DNA of 11,541 nucleotides from Pelagophyceae sp. CCMP2097 (lineage: Eukaryota; Sar; Pelagophyceae). Location: positions 16,804 to 28,344 of the forward strand of contig MU657763.1 in assembly GCA_026770575.1 (NCBI GenBank), in the 5' to 3' direction. The notes beneath the pieces were generated by a model that was not told the origin of the DNA, searched no databases, and saw only the letters and a program-made list of their open reading frames with translations. The stretch's first letter is position 1. Every line of letters begins with the position of its first letter. A program made the position numbers and the translations under genes. Positions 7,190 through 11,541 of the stretch are shown here, in pieces.

Positions 7190-8920
7190 GGGTCCAAGGG
7201 CTGCGCCTCGGGCGGCCGCCTCGCGCTGGCCGTGGGTAACATGGCCGGAGACCTGGACTCGCTCGTCTCGGCGCTGGGCGCGGCGCGGCTCCACGGCGGC
7301 GCCGCCGTCGCCGCGTTCCCCACCGCCGAGCTGGCCATGCGCCGCGACGCGGCCGCGCTCTTTGCGCGCTACGGCGTCGACGCGCGGAGCGAAATAGTCT
7401 TCCTCGACGAACTCTCCGACGACGTCTGCGACGCCTGGCGCGGCCGCCTCGACGTCGTCCTGACGGACCACAACCGCCTCGCCGACTCGCTCGCCGCCAA
7501 GTGAGCCGCCTCGTCGGTCGAGCACCGACCGCGGCGCCCACGGCGCGCGCAGGCTCGGCGACAACGTCGTTGAGATCTTGGACCACCACGCCGACGAGGG
7601 CGCGCACGCCTCCGCCGCGGCGCGCGACATCGACACGTCCGCGGGTCCGTCTCCTTTTACGACGCCGTCGACGATGCCTCTTGTGATGCGCATTCGGTCA
7701 TCGGTCCCCAGTAATCCGGGCGCCGCAGGGTCGTGCTGCACGCTCGTCGCGGAGCGCGTCGTCGCGTGCGGCGACCGTGACGACGACGCTCTGCTTTGCA
7801 TGCTCCTCGCTGCTATTGCCGTCGACACGCGAAGCTTCAAGCTTGCTAAGGTGCGCCGCCGCGTCGAACCGCTGAGCGCACCGGGCGCGCGTCGCGGGAC
7901 TCGGCGGATCCGCGCCCCTTTCTGATGGCAGACCGCAGACCTCGAAGCGCGACGCGCTTGCGGTGCTGAAAATGGTCAACGTGCTCTCCGATGGGCCGCC
8001 CGCGCTAAAGTACACTACGGAGCTCAGCGTGCGTCATGCCACGTCATTCGCGCCCTTTGTGCACGGGAGACGCGTCGCTGTCTAGCTGGAGGAGCTCGCG
8101 CTTGCGGCGGCGCGCGCGGCGCTGCCGGCGGCGCACGCGCTCTCCGCAGCGGCGGCGACGGTGGCCGACGTCGGCGCGGCGCTCGTTTCGTCGCGGTCCG
8201 ACGTTTTGGACCTCGGCCTCGCGGACTTGCTCCGCCTCGACTACAAGCAGGCCGCCGGCGGCGTCCTCCAGGTCGGCGTCGCCTCGACGACGGTGCGCCG
8301 CCCCGCCGGGGCACGGGCAGAGACGGCGGCGCCGACCCTAGAGGCGATGCGTTTCCTTCTGGCACGCCCGACGTAGCGCCGCATGCGCGACCTCGTCGAC
8401 GTCGCCGGGTCCGTTTCCGCGTTCGTCGAGGCCATTGAAGACCTTGCGGCGGAGAAGCACGCGGACATCGTCTTCATCCTCGGCGTGCGTCCCTCGAGGG
8501 GGTCCGCGTACTGGTGAGGCGTCCGACAGGCCAAAGACGACACGGACCTCTGCGACGGGTTTGCGCTCTCAAAGCACAAGGTCCGTCGGAGCACTTTTGA
8601 GATGGAGAGATACCGTCCGCCGCGGAGGTCGGGCGCGCCGCCACCGGCCCGCAGGACCTCATCTACGTCGTCGTGCCGCCGGCGTCGGCGTCAGCCGACG
8701 ACGCGCGCGCGCTCAAGAGCTTTTCGCAGTCGCTCGAACTCTACCTCGTGCGTCTTCCGCGCGATCGCCCCGACCGCGCCCCGACCGCGCACTCGCCGAC
8801 GGGATGCAGGAACGAGTCCCCGCCGGCCTCCCGCCCGACCTTGCGGCGAACCCGCTCTTCGCGCAGCAGCGCGCCGCCGCGTCCCGTCTGGAGCGCCTCG
8901 CCGCCGCCACGCGCGCCTAG
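7190..8920 (+). CDS. DHH/DHHA2 phosphoesterase, PPX1/Prune-type exopolyphosphatase or pyrophosphatase (5' end unresolved)
   Basis: Nine exons: 7190-7500, 7553-7644, 7729-7850, 7939-8028, 8086-8292, 8377-8484, 8530-8580, 8655-8747 and 8810-8920. They join in phase to a TAG. Metal-binding motifs are all present in order: GNMAGDLDS (7235-7261), TDHN (7463-7474), VVEILDHHADEG (around 7581) and AVDTRSFK (around 7824), with GSCCTLVAE between the last two. The DHHA2 half shows DLLRLDYKQ and VQVGVAST-like sequence in exon 5, FVEAIEDLAAEKHADIVFILG in exons 6-7 and FAQQRAAASRLERLA at the C terminus. Relatives are manganese-dependent enzymes that cleave polyphosphate, pyrophosphate or nucleotide phosphates; substrate cannot be told here. 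The ATG at 7241 lies after the essential GN, so the true start is upstream. An exon at 6961-7008 would give 410 residues. Without that exon the model is 5'-partial. Confidence 0.85.
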
Positions 8921-9322
8921 GCGCATCACGGAGCGCGGGTTCAATGCGCTTTTCGACGACTTTAACTACAACGGTCAAAAGTCGCCGGCGTCGCCGCTGC
9001 GGGCGACGCGCATCAGCACCCACCGGCGTCCGAGCTGGAGGCGACGCGTCGTTGGAGAAGACGCGGGGCTCCTCCGGACACCGGGGCCCACCCTCAACGA
9101 TGGGCGGAGCCGATGTTGCTAGGCAAGGACGTGACGCGCAAGACTTTGATGCCCACAATCCTCCACTTCTGCTCCAAGCTCGCACCACTGCAGCCCTGAA
9201 GCGTCCAAGCTCCGACGGGCGACGCAGGGACACTTCAACCACGGCCGGTGGGGAGCAGTCCTCATTGGGGCTCTTTCCAACACATCTGGTGACAGTGTAC
9301 GAGCAGTGCGGGGCCGGCCGCG
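8921..9322. other. Convergent intergenic region with possible coding remnants
   Basis: This gap separates the 3' ends of the phosphoesterase and the PX-domain gene and must hold both 3' UTRs. Two plus-strand stretches look protein-like: ERGFNALFDDFNYNGQK around 8931-8981 and MLLGKDVTRKTLMPTILHF around 9112-9168, in different frames and without connecting splice sites. I do not recognise a family for either. They may be remnants of another gene or chance. Confidence 0.3.
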
Positions 9323-11035
9323 TTAAAATGGGTTTTCGTCGTTTTCGTCGTCGTCATACCAGTTCGCGGGCGCCTCTTTCGCGGATGGACTCGGCGCCGC
9401 GGTTGGCGCCGGTTCGGGGCTCAGCGCGACCTCGAAGAAGCTCGGCACGACATCGTCGAAGCTCGGCGCGACGTTGTCGACGCTCAGCGGGTCGTCGACG
9501 CTCAGCGGGTCGTCGACGCTCGGTGGGAAGTCGTCGGCGCTCGGCGCGACGTCTTCGGCGCTGGCCCACGCGGGGCCGTCGGACCGCCGCGCGGCGCGCG
9601 CAGGCGGCTTGCGCGCGTCAGGCAATTGTGGCGGGGGTGCGTCGTGCGTGGGCGCCGACTTTTGCTGCGAGATAACATCAGCGTAGTGCAGCGCCGTCGC
9701 GATTTGCACCGCGACGAGGTCGTCGATGACACCCGACCTAGCGCGACAATACTATACGATCGTTTCGCCACCCGCGTACGACGCCGACGATCGTTTATCT
9801 CGCCCCTGCTCGCGACTCTGTGATCACCGCATGCGACGTTTCCGGCCGGGGGCGCGGTCGCGGACCACCGCAGCGGGAAGGCGCGCACGAAGGGCCGCGC
9901 CTCGCGGACGAAGCGCTCCGAGGCGGCCTCAGCGGCCGCGGCGAGGAGCGAAACGCGCCGCTCGTCGCCGGCCACCGCGGCCGCCTAAGCGCGACTCGAA
10001 AAGAGCCCCACTTCGGCGCGTTTTGGGGACCTCACCGTCGAAGCCATAGAGGCGGCGAACGCGGACGTCGGCTTTGCGCCGCGCTGTGCCCGTCGGCCTT
10101 CAAAGCTCTGCGCCGATGCTCGCAGTATGGCCTCGGCGGCTTGGAGGCGCTCGCGCAGCGTGCGCACTCCGGTGGCGGCGGCGCGCAGACTCGCCACGGC
10201 GCCGGCGAGGTCGTCCAAAGCCTCGAGCGCGCGCGAGAGGCCCGACGCGTCGACGCCAAACGCGCCGTGGGGCGCGCGCACGCCGCCGCGACCGAGGAGG
10301 TCCAGCGTCGCGCGCGCCGCGACGCGCGCCGCCGCCAAAGCGCGCGCGCCCGTGGCACGTGCGCCAACGAGGAGCCGCTCCTGGTCAAATGCCCAGGCCA
10401 GCGCGTTGTCTGCCGCCTCGTCGCGCACGGAGATCGAACCCGTGAGCCGGCCCGCGGTGACCTGCGGAGCGCGTCGGCCCGCGGGCCAAGCGTCCCGCGG
10501 TACCGCAAAAGCGCACCGTGTAGACGACGTCGGCGCCCGGCAAGTCTGCGGCGGCTATGCTCGGCGGCATCGTCGATGCGAGCATGAACCGCGTGAACGA
10601 CGGCGACTGGGCGAGGTCCGTGTCGAGGACTCGGTCTAGGAAGAGTTGCGCCGCGTCGTGGCTGCCGCCGTGCACCGCGTCCGTCACCGGCGGCACGAGC
10701 GCGCCCGGGAACTCGCAGCCCAGGCACGCAGCCAGCGCGCAAAAGTCGGCCGCCGTGCGCACGACGCCTGCGCCGCGGCGTCGGCGGCGCCGCGGCGCCA
10801 TAAGCGGCGGCCGCGGGCGCACCCGTCGGCGCGGCGTCACCGTCGTCTGCGTGCGTCACCGTGCACTCCAGCTCGAAGTGCGCGCCTGCGCAGGCGTGAC
10901 GCACGCGCGGGGCCGGCGTGGCGCACCGCCGAAGAGGGACGTTGCTGCCGCTGTCGTCACCGTGCAGGCGTCAATGGTCAGGCCGTCGACGTCGCACTCC
11001 GCCGCCGCGGCGGTGCCGAGGCCCCAGTACTCCAT
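9323..11035 (-). CDS. PX-domain sorting nexin-like protein with Ala-rich helical (BAR-like) region and acidic tail
   Basis: Six exons on the minus strand: 11035-10927, 10885-10823, 10767-10517, 10461-10036, 9984-9866 and 9737-9323. They join in phase to 460 residues. The PX fold can be followed: strand LTIDACTVT (about 19-27), HFELECTVTH (39-48), VVRTAADFCALAACL (59-73), the proline loop EFPGALVPPV (76-85) and helices AAQLFLDRVL and SPSFTRFML. Exons 4-5 encode long Ala/Leu/Arg helices (about 150-320), as in the coiled BAR region of endosomal sorting nexins. The tail has DDPLSVDD-type acidic repeats and ends NWYDDDENDENPF. PX-BAR proteins bind phosphoinositides on endosomes and bend membranes. 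Here Arg61 matches the conserved PX arginine, but the next Arg and the aromatic residue are Thr and Ala, so lipid binding may be altered. BAR assignment is inferred from composition and order. Confidence 0.7.
9434..9560 (-). repeat. In-frame 18-21 bp tandem repeats encoding DDPLSV-like units
   Basis: On the plus strand the unit CGCTCAGCGGGTCGTCGA is repeated exactly once and then continues as two 21-bp variants and looser copies. Read on the minus strand it encodes Asp-rich DD(P)LSV/APSADD repeats in the last exon of the sorting nexin-like gene. Unit length is always a multiple of three, consistent with selection to keep the frame. Confidence 0.7.
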
Positions 11036-11147
11036 GGCGTCTCACGAAACGACGACCGGCGGGCGCGCGTATACCAGCAGCTCGAGGGACCGGGAGGGGA
11101 GAACACAATGACTATGGATGGTAAAAGTAAGTTTCGTATGAATAATT

Positions 11148-11541
11148 ATCAGTAACTTACTGGGTAAGTTATGATAAATTACTTTTTGAGCCAGAGTAAT
11201 TTACTTTAGTCGCCAAAAAACGAAGCCCACAATCTAGATGTAATTATCATCACGACGGCGAGCCCACCGCGGGCCATGAACCTCGGAGGCTGTGGAGCTT
11301 GAGAAGAGCGCGCTACTTTCGCAGTCGAATCGGGTCAGTAAAAAATAATTTCTACTTAAAGGAATTCAAGTCCCGACTCGGACGTGTCTTGTCGGCCGGA
11401 AGTTCGGCGGAACATCTCGCAAGGAGCACCGGGGCGGGCGACGAGTTCTCACTATTTGAAATATGCCAATAAGAGTGGATTTAAAGACGCCTCTATAAAG
11501 TAAGTTACCCTTTCTTAGGGTAAATTATGATAAATTACGTA
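11148..11541. repeat. AT-rich region with clustered GTAARTTA-type palindromes, probable mobile-element edge
   Basis: A segment at 11162-11183 (GGGTAAGTTATGATAAATTA) recurs with one change at 11518-11539. AACTTAC and GTAAGTT form a tight foldback at 11154-11170, and TAAATTACT and AGTAATTTA form another at about 11174-11203. A further foldback (AGTTACCC...GGGTAAAT) lies at 11503-11525. The two clusters bracket about 300 bp, as the ends of a small foldback element would. The window ends inside the second cluster, so boundaries cannot be fixed. Confidence 0.5.

Noticed and set aside
8374..8376. In-frame TAG in the Prune-like gene as evidence of a pseudogene
   Set aside because: It is the last codon of an 84-nt intron (GTGCGC...TAG). 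Removing the intron keeps the frame, and conserved DHHA2 sequence continues after it.
10428..10445. B-box-like GGGTTCGATCTC on the minus strand
   Set aside because: It lies inside exon 4 of the sorting nexin-like gene and has no A box or tRNA fold around it, so it is coding by coincidence.

Overview
The window looks like a piece of a compact, GC-rich nuclear genome from a unicellular alga or related protist. The grounds are four spliced genes with very short introns (41-202 nt), GC-rich third codon positions, signal-peptide-bearing proteins and small non-autonomous mobile elements. A pelagophyte-like stramenopile, haptophyte or green picoalga would all fit, and I cannot place it more precisely. 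Nothing points to a bacterial or viral origin. No gene is readable as a single ORF, so every gene model below was rebuilt by hand from conserved protein motifs, GT-AG junctions and reading-frame phase.

Left half (1-4120): mostly non-coding and repeat-rich. It opens with a possible proline/alanine-rich 3' end of a gene (1-84), followed by GC-rich sequence without a recognisable gene. An AT-rich stretch (about 700-3880) carries several repeats: a 21-nt direct repeat, two long inverted repeats (1169-1247 and 1678-1762), a 274-bp unit present twice with about 96% identity and separated by a 70-nt tRNA-like spacer with a B box (1957-2574), a 42-nt pure pyrimidine tract, and a 17-nt direct repeat bracketing 91 bp. 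A near-perfect 235-bp hairpin element flanked by TA (3886-4120) ends 66 bp before the first gene.

Right half (4187-11035): four genes with alternating orientation. (1) + strand, 4187-5585: a secreted or membrane-anchored Cys-rich protein with a GLG1-like cysteine pattern. (2) - strand, 6794-5884: an Mpv17/PMP22-family membrane protein, convergent with gene 1. (3) + strand, about 7190-8920: a DHH/DHHA2 phosphoesterase of the PPX1/Prune type, divergent from gene 2, sharing a short promoter region with it. (4) - strand, 11035-9323: a PX-domain protein with an alanine-rich helical C-terminal region, resembling a PX-BAR sorting nexin, convergent with gene 3. The four do not form an obvious pathway; this looks like ordinary dense gene packing. 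All 19 inferred introns have G at +5 and 14 of 19 have C at +4 (GTGCGY-like), a departure from the usual GTRAGT.

The last 400 bp (11110-11541) are AT-rich, with clustered palindromic GTAARTTA-type motifs, probably another mobile-element edge cut by the window end. The most notable non-genic structures are the hairpin element next to gene 1 and the tRNA-like/SINE-like tandem duplication.
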